DNA of 56,148 nucleotides from Shewanellaceae bacterium UBA2521 (GCA_002341165.1 DDNL01000001.1:1-56148), one strand, 5' to 3'. Counted from the first letter of the stretch, positions 44,956 through 54,528 are shown. The notes: generated by a model not told the origin, from the letters alone. Program-made: numbers and translations.

Positions 44956-45063
44956 TCAACACTCACTCGCAATTTTATCTTTGATTACAGTGTATCACAG
45001 CTTCTTAAAGGCTCAAGTCAATTCAACAGATAATTCACTCACCGTCAGTTATTGAATGTAACC

Positions 45064-45099
45064 AAAAAAAACCTACCTTAAAAACAAAAAGGTAGGTTT
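45064..45099 (-). terminator. Terminator of the DUF3693-like regulator gene
   Basis: Perfect 11-bp stem AAACCTACCTT (45069-45079) / AAGGTAGGTTT (45089-45099), 9-nt loop; on the minus strand followed by eight T. It lies 35 nt after the regulator stop. Confidence 0.85.
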
Positions 45100-45134
45100 A
45101 ATTTTACACTATAAAAACAGGTAAAATGAATCCA

Positions 45135-45485
45135 TTATGAAATGAGGTCTAACTCAGGATCCATATTTAATTCTGGTGCCACTTTATCCAATAAATCAGC
45201 TTCAGCATTCATGACTTCAGTGTGCTTCTTCAGCACCCTTTTCCAAGCCAGTCTTTCTTCTGCTTCATAAGAATAAGCAACACGAGCCGCAATAAGATAA
45301 CGACCACTATCGATGGATAAATCACCTGTCATTTTAATAATTAGTTTATCGCTTAATCGACGACGACCCTTTCGAATGTCGCATAAATAAGCGTTTGATA
45401 AACCAAGGTGCTGCGCCAGGCTTTTATCCTTAATAATTTGATGATATTTTTTGTACTGATCTAATAAATAACATAACTCATCCAT
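45135..45485 (-). CDS. Small Cro/CI-like HTH protein with DUF3693-type tail
   Basis: 116 residues from the ATG at 45485, chosen because AGGAG lies 8 nt upstream (a further ATG at 45506 sits before it). Residues ~18-45 form a helix-turn-helix (DKSLAQHLGLSNAYLCDIRKGRRRLSD). The following IAARVAYSYEAEERLAWKRVLKK matches the DUF3693 pattern (xAxxRAxxxEAxxxWxxxxKK) of phage-linked regulators such as those in Vibrio filamentous-phage loci. A dyad lies 32 bp upstream. It is transcribed alone, 158 nt after sbcC. Likely an autoregulated DNA-binding repressor, by inference. Confidence 0.75.
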   Translation of the reverse strand: MDELCYLLDQYKKYHQIIKDKSLAQHLGLSNAYLCDIRKGRRRLSDKLIIKMTGDLSIDSGRYLIAARVAYSYEAEERLAWKRVLKKHTEVMNAEADLLDKVAPELNMDPELDLIS

Positions 45486-45516
45486 AACCAAACTCCTAAT
45501 CATCACTTAAAAAAAA

Positions 45517-45539
45517 TAACAAACTTAACTTTTTTGTTA
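45517..45539. promoter_or_regulatory. Candidate operator dyad upstream of the small regulator
   Basis: Perfect arms TAACAAA (45517-45523) / TTTGTTA (45533-45539) with a 9-bp spacer, 32 bp before the ATG. The arm-to-arm distance is about two helical turns, as for dimeric Cro/CI-type repressors. AT-rich context makes chance occurrence possible. Confidence 0.45.
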
Positions 45540-45642
45540 AAAAAAAACACATTTAAATCCCTAAAGAAGTAATTCTCTTCAGATACAATATAAATGTCAT
45601 TCGCATTTTTGTCAATAATAGTTAATAAGAAGAAAATAAATG

Positions 45643-48600
45643 TTAAACTCTAAATCGGTTTTCAAGTCGGCTTATCCCTAGTCCTGTTTGCTTTATTACA
45701 TGTATTTGTGCCGTAATATGCTCTTGCATCGCTTCAACACGACTGATAACACCTATCATTTTTCCATCTGCATCCAGTTTACCAAGCGCCCTCAACGCTA
45801 CATCTAAAGTTTGTTGATCAAACATATGGGTGCCTTCATCTAAAAACAAAGAATCTACATTCGATTCTTGACTGATAAACTCAGACAAAGCAAGAGCTAA
45901 AGAAAAACTCACTAAAAAAACTTCTGCACTGGATAAATCATCCATATTTAAAATGGTATTCTCGTCGCGCTTCTCTATAAGACAAACATCCAGTACATCG
46001 GAAGGTTGCTGATCTTCTCGCTTGATTAATCGATAAGGAAAAGAAAAATGATTGAGTTGTTTATTCGCTATATCTAGTAAAGCATCTAATGTTAGGTTTT
46101 GAATCAGTGCTCTAAACTTAGCCCCTTTTTGTGAACTCAAAAGATAAGTTAAATAATCTAGATCTTTGAAAGACTCCTCCAAATGGCGTACCTCAACTAT
46201 TTTTTCTTGACTCATCTGACGCTGTTGCGCATCGTGGTCAAGTTGTTGTATCACAGAATCCTGTTCAAGTTGTAAGTCTTGGAGTTGACGCTCCGCTTGG
46301 ACTAAATTTTCTTCCACTTGATCACGAGTAATACTTTGCATTGCTTCTTTATCAAATGCCGACTCAAACTGTTTTTTATCTTCTACCACAATACCCAAGT
46401 CCTCTTTAAGGGTTTCTTTTAGTTGTTGTATCTGTCGTTTCTGTTCATAAAATGCATCTATCGATGTTTTGTCAAAATTCGCTTGACTCAAAATCTCTTT
46501 ATCAAAAGGACTTCTGCTTATAGCATCTAACCATTTTTTTTGTGTCTCTACTGACTGAGCTTTATCCTGCTCATATTGGATTTTATTCACTCTTTGTTGC
46601 GCTTTATAAGTTTGTAATGTTTGCGCTCGATGCTCGATATCTGCTTGCCAAGTTTTTAATTGACTTTGCATATAAGTACATTGCTCTTTTTTATCTTGCA
46701 AAGCATCATCAATACTTTGCATCCCAAACAAAGCAACACGTTTTTGCTCTTTATCCATTAAACTCTGTTGTATAACTTGCATTTCTTGTTCATAAACCAA
46801 CCAAGTCTGTTGTTTGAGTTCGAATTTTGCTGTCACTTTTTTAAGTTTTTCATGCTCTGTCTCATGTTGAGTCGATAATGCCGTAAATTGAACTTGATGA
46901 TTTTGATACGTCTCATGTCTTACTCTTAATTTCGCCATGATATGATCAAGCATACTACGAGAAGAAAGAAGTAACGTGAAAGGCTTCAACTTAGATTCTA
47001 AGTACTTCAGCCGTAAAGCTAACTTTTCCTTCAACTGCTGGGCTTGCTGATCAGCATGTTTTTGCTCTTCACGAAAATGAGCGATATTCTTTTCAATCAA
47101 CACCATTTCATGTGTTGACTCTTGCTCTAGTTTTTGAGCTTCTCGCAACTGTTTATCATATTCATTGAGCGCTTGTAGCACCTTATGATAGTTTTTAATC
47201 CGCTGCTTTAATGCACTCTGTTGATCTTGTGACTGTCTTATTTCATGCTCAATACTTTCTTGGTTTAATGTAGCTAAATTCCTTGATCCACCGTGATTCT
47301 GAGTATCATAAAACCATTGTCGCTGTAATTGCTCCTGTTGTTCCTGCTGCTCTTGAATACGTTCTTGCAGCATTTCTTTTTCTTTGTAATAACTCGAAAC
47401 TGAAGTCTGAAGCACACTATATTCTTGTTCAACTTGCTCAAGACTTTGAAGCTTAGACTTGAGACGCATTTCTGTTTCAGACTGAGATAAAGCCGTATAA
47501 TTTTGGATATGAGGATGTTCTGCTGAACCACACAGCAAACAAGGTTCTCCTTCTTGCATATGTGAACGATGATCTGAAAGCGTTTTGATAGAAGTCTCTT
47601 GTTTAGCTAAGGCTTGTAAATCCTTAAAATATACCTTTTCCTGCTCATATTGTATCTGCAATGCTCTTTGCTTACTTTTCAAATCTTGATAAGTCTGATC
47701 CAAGTCTTGCATACGTTGGCGATTTCGTTCAGCGTGATCTGATAAATTTTTCCAATGCTTAAGAGCTTTACTCATTTGCATACGATAAGCTTGTCCCACA
47801 ACCAGCTCTTCGTACGTATCCTGTGCTTGCTGATACGCCTCATAATCAGGAAAGATTTGAGTTCGCCCTTCTTCATAGCCTTCGATAAGCTGTTTCATAC
47901 GCTTATGCTCTCGACGGGCTGCCGAAAAACTTTGCTGTACAAATAAAAACTTTTTTTGTTCTTGTTCTATTTCTTGCTGAATATGAAGTTTTAATTCCTT
48001 CATAGACTCATAAACGACTTGCTCTTGCTCAATATACTGCTGCTCTTCTTCACACAGAGGAATGATCTCACTTAAATCTGCATCGATTGCATGTTCAACC
48101 ATGTAGTCTTGATGCTGTTTATAAATATGTTGCCTTTGGTTCAATTGCTCTTGCACTATTTCTTGCTCTGATTGTAAAACAATAATTTCTTGTGCAAGAT
48201 CGTGTGCTGAAGCCTGTTTATCTTGTAATTTATCTCGTTGATCTCGAATGGCTTCATCTAAAGGCATCACTTGATTTTTAATCAAGTCTTCGTAAGCAGA
48301 CAACTGCTCTTGATCTTGAATGAGTGTATCTTGCTCGTGTTTAAATAAACTTTGTTGAGATTGCTGTTCTTGTTCTAGCTGAAAAATCATATGATCTAAT
48401 TTTTCACAATTTTTTAAACTTGTGTCGGCCTTATCTTGCGTAAGTTCAGACACTTTTTGTAATGAAATAATATGCTCTGCTTGCTTGGCTTGTTTAAAAA
48501 GTAAATCTTGCTCCATAAGTTGATCTGCTTCTTGACACACTTGATTGTAATCTCGAGCAATACGCTCATAATCATTATGAAGTTGATCAAACTGATTCCA

Positions 48601-49344
48601 CCAGCTTAAATGCTGTCCATGTTTATTTTTATCTATCAAAGCTATGTCTATTTGTTGGGCGAGATAACCTTGCTTTTGCTCTAATTCGTAACGCACATCA
48701 GGCTTGAGCAGCATAAACTCATCTAAAGACTGCTTGGATGACTCCAAATGCTCACTGGTTTCTAAGTACCCTTTAAAAATGCGCTGAGAAACCAGTTGAT
48801 AGACCTCATCTCCTGTTAACGCTTCAAATCGGTCTGATTTTTCATCTGTAGGAGCTGTAAGAAACTGTGCAAAATCTTTTTGTGCAAGCAAAGAAGACTT
48901 CATAAATCGTTCAAAGTTTAATCCTGTTATCTGCTCTAAGCATGCTTGCTTTTCTTTTGACTTATTCGCTAAAGTTTGACCTGTGCTCAGATCAATGAGC
49001 TCAACCGTAGGTTCTTGTAAATTCCCATCAACTTTGTAATGTGATCGCCTTTGTCCCCAAAAAGCTCTAAAAGGTATGCTCTTTACCATAAAATCAACTT
49101 CGGCAAAGCATTCGGCAGTACCTTGACTCATCAGCTGATTCATAGATTTAGACAAGGCTGGGCAACGTGGGGTTTTATGATACAGCGCCACACAAATAGC
49201 ATCAAACAAAGTTGTTTTTCCAGCTCCATTTGACCCTGTAATCGCAAATAAACCACACTCAAGGAAAGGGGTCTGCTGGAAATCAATTTTCCACTCTCCA
49301 TGGAGTGAGTTCAAATTTTTAAAACGCAAACTCAAGATCTTCAT
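45643..49344 (-). CDS. sbcC: SbcC-like SMC/Rad50-family ATPase with altered C-terminal ATP motifs
   Basis: 1233 residues, a little longer than E. coli SbcC. Walker A GSNGAGKTT at 37-45 and Q-loop LLAQKDFAQFL are normal. Two very long Gln/Glu-rich coiled coils flank the zinc hook CLLC (Cys602, Cys605). The C-terminal half is clearly SbcC (DSLFLDEG, ALRALGKLDADGKMIGVIS), but the signature LSGGE reads LSSAE (1137-1141), the D-loop GFGTLD reads GTHMFD (1171-1176), and the switch His is Arg1202 (ISRVEAM for ISHVEAM). SbcC normally works with the nuclease SbcD, encoded directly upstream; here 430 bp without a gene precede it. Function as the DNA hairpin/end-processing ATPase is therefore in doubt. 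Confidence 0.88.
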   Translation of the reverse strand: MKILSLRFKNLNSLHGEWKIDFQQTPFLECGLFAITGSNGAGKTTLFDAICVALYHKTPRCPALSKSMNQLMSQGTAECFAEVDFMVKSIPFRAFWGQRRSHYKVDGNLQEPTVELIDLSTGQTLANKSKEKQACLEQITGLNFERFMKSSLLAQKDFAQFLTAPTDEKSDRFEALTGDEVYQLVSQRIFKGYLETSEHLESSKQSLDEFMLLKPDVRYELEQKQGYLAQQIDIALIDKNKHGQHLSWWNQFDQLHNDYERIARDYNQVCQEADQLMEQDLLFKQAKQAEHIISLQKVSELTQDKADTSLKNCEKLDHMIFQLEQEQQSQQSLFKHEQDTLIQDQEQLSAYEDLIKNQVMPLDEAIRDQRDKLQDKQASAHDLAQEIIVLQSEQEIVQEQLNQRQHIYKQHQDYMVEHAIDADLSEIIPLCEEEQQYIEQEQVVYESMKELKLHIQQEIEQEQKKFLFVQQSFSAARREHKRMKQLIEGYEEGRTQIFPDYEAYQQAQDTYEELVVGQAYRMQMSKALKHWKNLSDHAERNRQRMQDLDQTYQDLKSKQRALQIQYEQEKVYFKDLQALAKQETSIKTLSDHRSHMQEGEPCLLCGSAEHPHIQNYTALSQSETEMRLKSKLQSLEQVEQEYSVLQTSVSSYYKEKEMLQERIQEQQEQQEQLQRQWFYDTQNHGGSRNLATLNQESIEHEIRQSQDQQSALKQRIKNYHKVLQALNEYDKQLREAQKLEQESTHEMVLIEKNIAHFREEQKHADQQAQQLKEKLALRLKYLESKLKPFTLLLSSRSMLDHIMAKLRVRHETYQNHQVQFTALSTQHETEHEKLKKVTAKFELKQQTWLVYEQEMQVIQQSLMDKEQKRVALFGMQSIDDALQDKKEQCTYMQSQLKTWQADIEHRAQTLQTYKAQQRVNKIQYEQDKAQSVETQKKWLDAISRSPFDKEILSQANFDKTSIDAFYEQKRQIQQLKETLKEDLGIVVEDKKQFESAFDKEAMQSITRDQVEENLVQAERQLQDLQLEQDSVIQQLDHDAQQRQMSQEKIVEVRHLEESFKDLDYLTYLLSSQKGAKFRALIQNLTLDALLDIANKQLNHFSFPYRLIKREDQQPSDVLDVCLIEKRDENTILNMDDLSSAEVFLVSFSLALALSEFISQESNVDSLFLDEGTHMFDQQTLDVALRALGKLDADGKMIGVISRVEAMQEHITAQIHVIKQTGLGISRLENRFRV

Positions 49345-49774
49345 GTTACTCAGCCTGACATCATTTCATAATAAGAAGAGGGCTTTCCTTGCTTGAAACG
49401 TTAATCCATCAATTTAGATCAATAGGTAAAGAAATAATGCAGGATATATGCAAACATGACTCACAGTGTATCAATGAAACCAAAGTAAAATAAATAAAAC
49501 TTTTATATCAAAGCTTTACTCTATAAAAAAATATTAATATAGCATTATGAATAGCAAAAAATTTAAGACATATAGTTCCTCTGAGATAAGCTCAATCTGG
49601 TCTCACTCAATACATGAGCTTCAAAAGATACACAAAAGAGCACATAAAAAATAATCTCGTTACATTCAGTCTTCATAATTCAATTACACATTAAGTCAAA
49701 GCTGTGTATACTTAGGTCTGACCAGTTATAATAGGTCTTATGGATTTTTATTTATCAATCACAAGGAGAGCATA
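49345..49774. other. AT-rich divergent region between sbcC and fadE
   Basis: 430 bases. The right end carries the fadE promoter, operator-like dyad and ribosome binding site. The rest is AT-rich; a 35-codon ORF (49547-49654) exists without a ribosome binding site and is not called. No sbcD remnant is recognisable. Confidence 0.5.
49711..49732 (+). promoter_or_regulatory. FadR-like operator overlapping the fadE promoter
   Basis: 49711-49727 contains the dyad GGTCTGACCAG, sharing the GGTnnGACCAG core with the E. coli FadR site (11 of 17 positions overall). It directly abuts a perfect -10 TATAAT at 49727-49732; a -35 is poor. The layout fits repression of fadE by a fatty-acid-responsive regulator. 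No regulator gene is in the window. Confidence 0.45.
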
Positions 49775-52201
49775 GTGATTATTTTCAGCTGGACCATTGC
49801 TTTAATCACCCTACTCGGTGTATTAGCCTACCTCAGGTTTTCAATTCTCGCTGCAACAATTTGTACTTTTATCATGTTGGTTATTGGCCATACACTTATG
49901 ATTGTCACCCCTCTTGGGTGGAGTATTTTTATCATTTTAGCCGCCATCATAAATATTCCTATAATCCGAATACAAGGTATAAGCCGTCCTGCTTTTATTA
50001 TTTATAAAAAGATCATGCCTGAAATATCTACAACGGAGCAAACAGCAATTGATGCAGGCTCTATATGGTGGGAAGCTGAACTATTTGCTGGAAATCCAGA
50101 TTGGAGTATTCTCCATAACTACCCCAAACCAAAATTATCTGAAGAAGAAAAGGCTTTTCTTTCTGGGCCTGTTGAAACACTTTGTGCGATGCTCAATGAG
50201 TTTGAAATCACGCATAAAATCGCAGATCTACCTCCTCAAGTTTGGGATTATATTAAGAAAGAAAAATTCTTTGCCATGATTATCTCTAAAAAATATGGTG
50301 GACTTGAGTTTTCAGCTTATACACAAAGTCTTGTTTTGCAAAAAATAGCAAGTATTAGTTCTGTTGCAGCATCAACCATAGGTGTACCCAATTCATTAGG
50401 GCCTGGAGAGTTGCTTTTACATTACGGCACGCAAGAGCAAAAAGAATACTATTTACCCAGACTAGCACAAGGTGAGGAAATTCCTTGCTTTGCTTTAACC
50501 AGCCCAGAAGCAGGATCGGATGCAGGAGCTATACCTGACCAAGGTATAGTCTGTTACGATACATGGGAAGGTAAAAAAACTCTAGGAATGCGACTTACCT
50601 GGAACAAACGCTATATCACTTTAGCACCTATTGCAACCTTACTCGGTCTTGCATTTAAACTAAAAGATCCTGACAAACTATTGGGTGATAAAGAAAATCT
50701 AGGTATCACTTGTGCTTTAATCCCTACTCACATCAAAGGTGTAGTAACCGGTCGTCGTCACCTCCCTCTCAATTGTACTTTCCAAAATGGGCCCACTACA
50801 GGCCAAGATATATTCTTACCTTTAAGCTTCATTATTGGTGGGAAAGATATGGCAGGACAAGGCTGGCGTATGCTCATGGAATGTTTGTCAGTTGGGCGTG
50901 GCATCACATTACCTTCTAATGCAGCAGGAGGCATTTTAAGTGCAGCGGTATCCACAGGAGCTTATGCAAGAATTCGCCGTCAATTCAAAATACCGATTGG
51001 AACTCAAGAAGGTATTGAAGAGCCTCTTGCACGGTTGGGCGCTAACGCTTATTTGGTGCAAGCAGCTGGAGACTTAACCACTACAGCCATTGATTTGGGT
51101 CAAAAACCCGCTATTATCTCGGCGATTGTCAAATATAATCTCACCGATCGCCTGCAAAAGTGTCTTATCGATGCGATGGATGTGCATGGTGGTAAAGGCA
51201 TTTGTCTCGGCCCTAAAAATTATATTGGGCGTGGTTACCAAAGCGCACCGATTGCCATCACTGTTGAAGGTGCCAATATTCTTACTCGTAGTATGATTAT
51301 TTACGGGCAAGGCGCGATTCGTTGTCATCCTTATTTACTCGATGAAATGAAATCCATTCAGATAGAAGATCAAGTCAAAGCACTTCAAACTTTTGATAAA
51401 GCTATTTGGGGACACGTCGGCTTCTATTTATCTAACGCTGTAAAGTCTTTTGCTTTAGGGCTTGTGCGCTCTAGGTTCAGTCGCTCACCCTATCGTGACT
51501 TTACAAAACGCTACTATCAAAAAATGAATCGACTCAGTGCAAATTTAGCATTTTTGTCAGATACTTACATGGTACTCTTTGGTGGTCAGCTTAAGCGCAA
51601 AGAAAAGATATCAGCAAGACTTGGTGATATTTTATCTCAGCTTTATTTAGCATCGAGTATTTTAAAAAAGTATCAAGATGAAGGTCGCCAAGAAGAAGCA
51701 AAACCTTTAGTGCAATGGGCTGTAGAAGATTGTATTTACCAGGCTGAGCTGGCTATATTAGGTCTTTTGCATAATTTAAGTCCGCGCCCCCTCGCCTATT
51801 TAACAAGATTTATCCTCTATCCTACAGGCTACTCCTTAAGGCCACCTCGAGATAAAATCGATCATCAAATTGCACAACTACTACAAACACCTTGTTCGGC
51901 TCGAGATCAATTCAAAATGCACCTCTATATGACCCCTACACCTAACAATGCTATAGGTCTTCAAGAGGAAGCTTTAAAAGCCATTTTAGCCGTGGAACCT
52001 CTTCATAAAAAAATATGTGATGCAACGCAAAAGCGTTTCTCTTTCATGTTTCTGGATAAAGTAGCCAAGCAAGGAAAAGACATGGGTGCTATTACAGATG
52101 CTGAATATCAACAGATGGTTGCAGCAGAAAAGCATAGACTCGATACGATTAATGTTGATGATTTTGATGATAAAGAACTGAAAATCAAAACATCAAGATA
52201 A
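49775..52201 (+). CDS. fadE: Acyl-CoA dehydrogenase FadE
   Basis: 808 residues from a GTG with AAGGAGAG upstream; E. coli FadE has 814. Two N-terminal membrane segments (~3-60) precede the acyl-CoA dehydrogenase core: FALTSPEAGSDAGAIPD (FAD/substrate loop), LTWNKRYITLAPIA, GWRMLMECLSVGRGITLPS, DAMDVHGGKGICLGPKN and TVEGANILTRSMIIYGQGA. The last ~270 residues are the DUF1974 extension of FadE. It carries out the first oxidation of beta-oxidation at the inner membrane. Confidence 0.94.
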   Translation: MIIFSWTIALITLLGVLAYLRFSILAATICTFIMLVIGHTLMIVTPLGWSIFIILAAIINIPIIRIQGISRPAFIIYKKIMPEISTTEQTAIDAGSIWWEAELFAGNPDWSILHNYPKPKLSEEEKAFLSGPVETLCAMLNEFEITHKIADLPPQVWDYIKKEKFFAMIISKKYGGLEFSAYTQSLVLQKIASISSVAASTIGVPNSLGPGELLLHYGTQEQKEYYLPRLAQGEEIPCFALTSPEAGSDAGAIPDQGIVCYDTWEGKKTLGMRLTWNKRYITLAPIATLLGLAFKLKDPDKLLGDKENLGITCALIPTHIKGVVTGRRHLPLNCTFQNGPTTGQDIFLPLSFIIGGKDMAGQGWRMLMECLSVGRGITLPSNAAGGILSAAVSTGAYARIRRQFKIPIGTQEGIEEPLARLGANAYLVQAAGDLTTTAIDLGQKPAIISAIVKYNLTDRLQKCLIDAMDVHGGKGICLGPKNYIGRGYQSAPIAITVEGANILTRSMIIYGQGAIRCHPYLLDEMKSIQIEDQVKALQTFDKAIWGHVGFYLSNAVKSFALGLVRSRFSRSPYRDFTKRYYQKMNRLSANLAFLSDTYMVLFGGQLKRKEKISARLGDILSQLYLASSILKKYQDEGRQEEAKPLVQWAVEDCIYQAELAILGLLHNLSPRPLAYLTRFILYPTGYSLRPPRDKIDHQIAQLLQTPCSARDQFKMHLYMTPTPNNAIGLQEEALKAILAVEPLHKKICDATQKRFSFMFLDKVAKQGKDMGAITDAEYQQMVAAEKHRLDTINVDDFDDKELKIKTSR

Positions 52202-52219
52202 AAAATTCATCACCTATAC

Positions 52220-52255
52220 AACAGAGGATAAATTCATTTTTTATCCTCTGTTTTT
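52220..52255 (+). terminator. fadE terminator overlapping the 3' end of the antiporter gene
   Basis: Perfect 13-bp stem AACAGAGGATAAA (52220-52232) / TTTATCCTCTGTT (52240-52252), 7-nt loop, then TTT. The distal arm lies inside the last codons of the convergent antiporter gene (stop at 52234), so it is both coding and structural. Confidence 0.82.
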
Positions 52256-54009
52256 GATTCTAACAAATACATCAAACCATCTCCCTGCTCAATATCTGAT
52301 TCATTGAGATCATGTAACATTTGGAAAGCATTATTTTTGAATAAAGCAAGGGGAATGATTTGCTCTGACGCTTTTTCCTTTAGATTTTCATAAGTAAACT
52401 CTTCAGAGAGCTTGGTTACTTTGATAGTTGCTCCACTTTTCACTAAAGATGCAAGCTCGTTATAAGAGACTCCCCCGAAGAGCTCTTTATCTTTTTCTTT
52501 ATCTTTTTCTTTTTTATGCTCTAGAGAAGATAGATGATAAATTTCCTTAGTATCTAAAATATTTTCAAAATAATACGCCACAAGTAAATTGAGCTGCCTA
52601 TAAGGTGAGCAAATAAATACACGCCCTACATTATTGAGATCAATCTGAATTTTAGCTTCTTCTGTTGTGGGATTACCAAAATAAACATCTAATCCATCCA
52701 TGCGTGCTTGTGAAGTATTCATCCAATTGGGATCGGCCAAAACGACTTCCATGCCATGCTCTTTCAAAATTGAAGCAAATTGCCGTGGAAAAGCACCCGC
52801 TCCAAAGATTAAAATACGACGATATTTACGTGACTTAACACCTAAAATCTTCGCGACTCTATTCGCTGTTAAGCTTTGCAAGACAACAGTGGTGATAATG
52901 ACAGAAAAAACTAAAGGTACTAAGAGTTCAGCACCTTCTATATTCTGACTTTCTAGCTTGATCGCAAATAAAGTACTCACTGCTGCTGCCACAATACCTC
53001 GAGGAGAAATCCACGATAAGAAAAGCAGATCATTACGCGATAAATCTTTTGTTCCCAACGAAGAAACCCAGATAGAAATAGGACGTGCGACAAACAAGAT
53101 CACAGCTAATAAAGCAACAACAGGCCAGCCAAGAAGAATAAATTGATCAATATCAACACGTGCAGCAAGGAGAATAAATAAACCACTGATAAGGAGTACG
53201 CTTAATGTTTCTTTGAACTCTAAAATACCCGAAACATCCACATCATCCATATTCGCCAACACTACTCCCATGACAGTGACAGTCAGCAGTCCCGATTCTT
53301 CGATAATACTATTTGATAAAACATACACAGCAAGCATTAAAACCATCACAGCGACATTGATTAAATAAGGAGGAAAAATGTGACGTCTGAGCGCAACACC
53401 CACAACCCAGCCTGCAAAAGAGCCTAAACCTAAACCAATACAAAGCATATAACCATAGACAATAACAGTGTGCAGCGTATCATGATTGGTCATCACAAAC
53501 TCATAAATCAAAACTGCAAACAAAGCACCTACAGGATCAATTAAAATGCCTTCCCACAATAAAATATTCGAAAGTTTAGTTGACGGCTGGATCGCGCGAA
53601 TAAAAGGCATAATCACAGTCGGTCCTGTCACAACAACCAAGGCACCGAAAAGTGTAGATACCATCCAGTTCGTTTCCATAATAAGATGGCACGCTGAACT
53701 GATGATGACCCATGTAATAAGCATACCTATACTAATAAGGTTGGTGACCATGCGGCCGTGACCACGAATTTGGTCAAGAGTGAGGGTTAAAGCCCCCTCA
53801 AAAAGAATAATAGCAACAGCCATGGAGATAAAAGGAAACAGAACTTCATCAGCAACGCCCATAGGAATCAAGTAGTTCAGAACAGGCTTGATCATAAACC
53901 CTGCTAAAAGTAACAGGAGAATTGCAGGTAATTTAAGGTACCAACCTAGCCATTGACAGCCTAAAGAAAGTAATCCAACTAATGCGAAATAAATCGTTAA
54001 GTGTTCCAT
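52234..54009 (-). CDS. CPA1-family sodium/proton antiporter with C-terminal RCK (TrkA-N) domain
   Basis: 591 residues. Twelve or so membrane helices: the family blocks FEGALTLTLDQI, VTGPTVIMPFIRAI and LLWEGILIDPVGALFAV, with the ion-binding Asp in the last. After residue ~395 comes a Rossmann domain (RRILIFGAGAFPRQFASIL, VVLADPNWMN, VGRVFICSPYRQLN) of the RCK/TrkA-N type, which likely regulates transport by ligand or nucleotide binding. A Lys/Glu/Asp repeat (KEKDKEKDKE) near 506 is encoded by a 12-bp tandem repeat. It is convergent with fadE and lies 72 nt after the DUF1315 gene. Confidence 0.85.
   Translation of the reverse strand: MEHLTIYFALVGLLSLGCQWLGWYLKLPAILLLLLAGFMIKPVLNYLIPMGVADEVLFPFISMAVAIILFEGALTLTLDQIRGHGRMVTNLISIGMLITWVIISSACHLIMETNWMVSTLFGALVVVTGPTVIMPFIRAIQPSTKLSNILLWEGILIDPVGALFAVLIYEFVMTNHDTLHTVIVYGYMLCIGLGLGSFAGWVVGVALRRHIFPPYLINVAVMVLMLAVYVLSNSIIEESGLLTVTVMGVVLANMDDVDVSGILEFKETLSVLLISGLFILLAARVDIDQFILLGWPVVALLAVILFVARPISIWVSSLGTKDLSRNDLLFLSWISPRGIVAAAVSTLFAIKLESQNIEGAELLVPLVFSVIITTVVLQSLTANRVAKILGVKSRKYRRILIFGAGAFPRQFASILKEHGMEVVLADPNWMNTSQARMDGLDVYFGNPTTEEAKIQIDLNNVGRVFICSPYRQLNLLVAYYFENILDTKEIYHLSSLEHKKEKDKEKDKELFGGVSYNELASLVKSGATIKVTKLSEEFTYENLKEKASEQIIPLALFKNNAFQMLHDLNESDIEQGDGLMYLLESKTEDKK
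52483..52515 (-). repeat. 12-bp tandem repeat in the antiporter gene
   Basis: TTTATCTTTTTC repeated about 2.5 times on the plus strand, coding the KEKDKEKDKE stretch. It is in frame, so slippage would change only the number of charged residues between the RCK domain and the C-terminal part. Confidence 0.75.
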
Positions 54010-54080
54010 TTATGATCCACAAAGCGTTAACAGACTTTAGGTAAAAAAAGCAAGGTTAATACCAAAAATGCAATAAAGCT

Positions 54081-54350
54081 TTAATTATCTTGCTGAAACT
54101 TCTTTTTTAATTCATCTTTAGACAACATGTTTATGTGACCTTCTTTATTCACAGTCAAATGATCTTGGTTATCGCAATATTTCACTTCGTAGAGTAACAA
54201 AGCTTGAATAGCACTTTGCCTTTGTATAAGAGTTAACTTATCTCCTGTATGCCAACGTCCGGTTTCAATAGCTTGTTTTAAATTTAAATAGTGTTCATGA
54301 GACAAGTTATCGATCAATGTTTCTATAGATTCCACGGTCTTCTCCAGCAT
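54081..54350 (-). CDS. DUF1315 family protein (YeaC-like)
   Basis: 89 residues. The family core is clear: HYLNLKQAIETGRWHTGDKLTLIQRQSAIQALLLYE, equivalent to YxxLKxAvExGKWxDGxxLTxEQxxxcLQAvixwE. A C-terminal NKEGHI is also conserved. Function unknown. It has its own short leader and diverges from corA. Confidence 0.82.
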   Translation of the reverse strand: MLEKTVESIETLIDNLSHEHYLNLKQAIETGRWHTGDKLTLIQRQSAIQALLLYEVKYCDNQDHLTVNKEGHINMLSKDELKKKFQQDN

Positions 54351-54528
54351 TTTTTTATTTATTAAGGCTTTATTTTATATTTAAATCTCTTTTTTATGAG
54401 TTTTAGCTGACTCAAACTCATTTTTTTTTCATGTAAATGAGATCTGTTTACGATCAAGCTTTGGAACTTCTGTTTAATTCGGTTAAACTAACCACACATA
54501 AAAGCAATCATAGTATCTAGGAGGTAAA

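Noticed and set aside
49547..49654. 35-codon ORF between sbcC and fadE
   Set aside because: No ribosome binding site, AT-rich context, no family resemblance; expected by chance.
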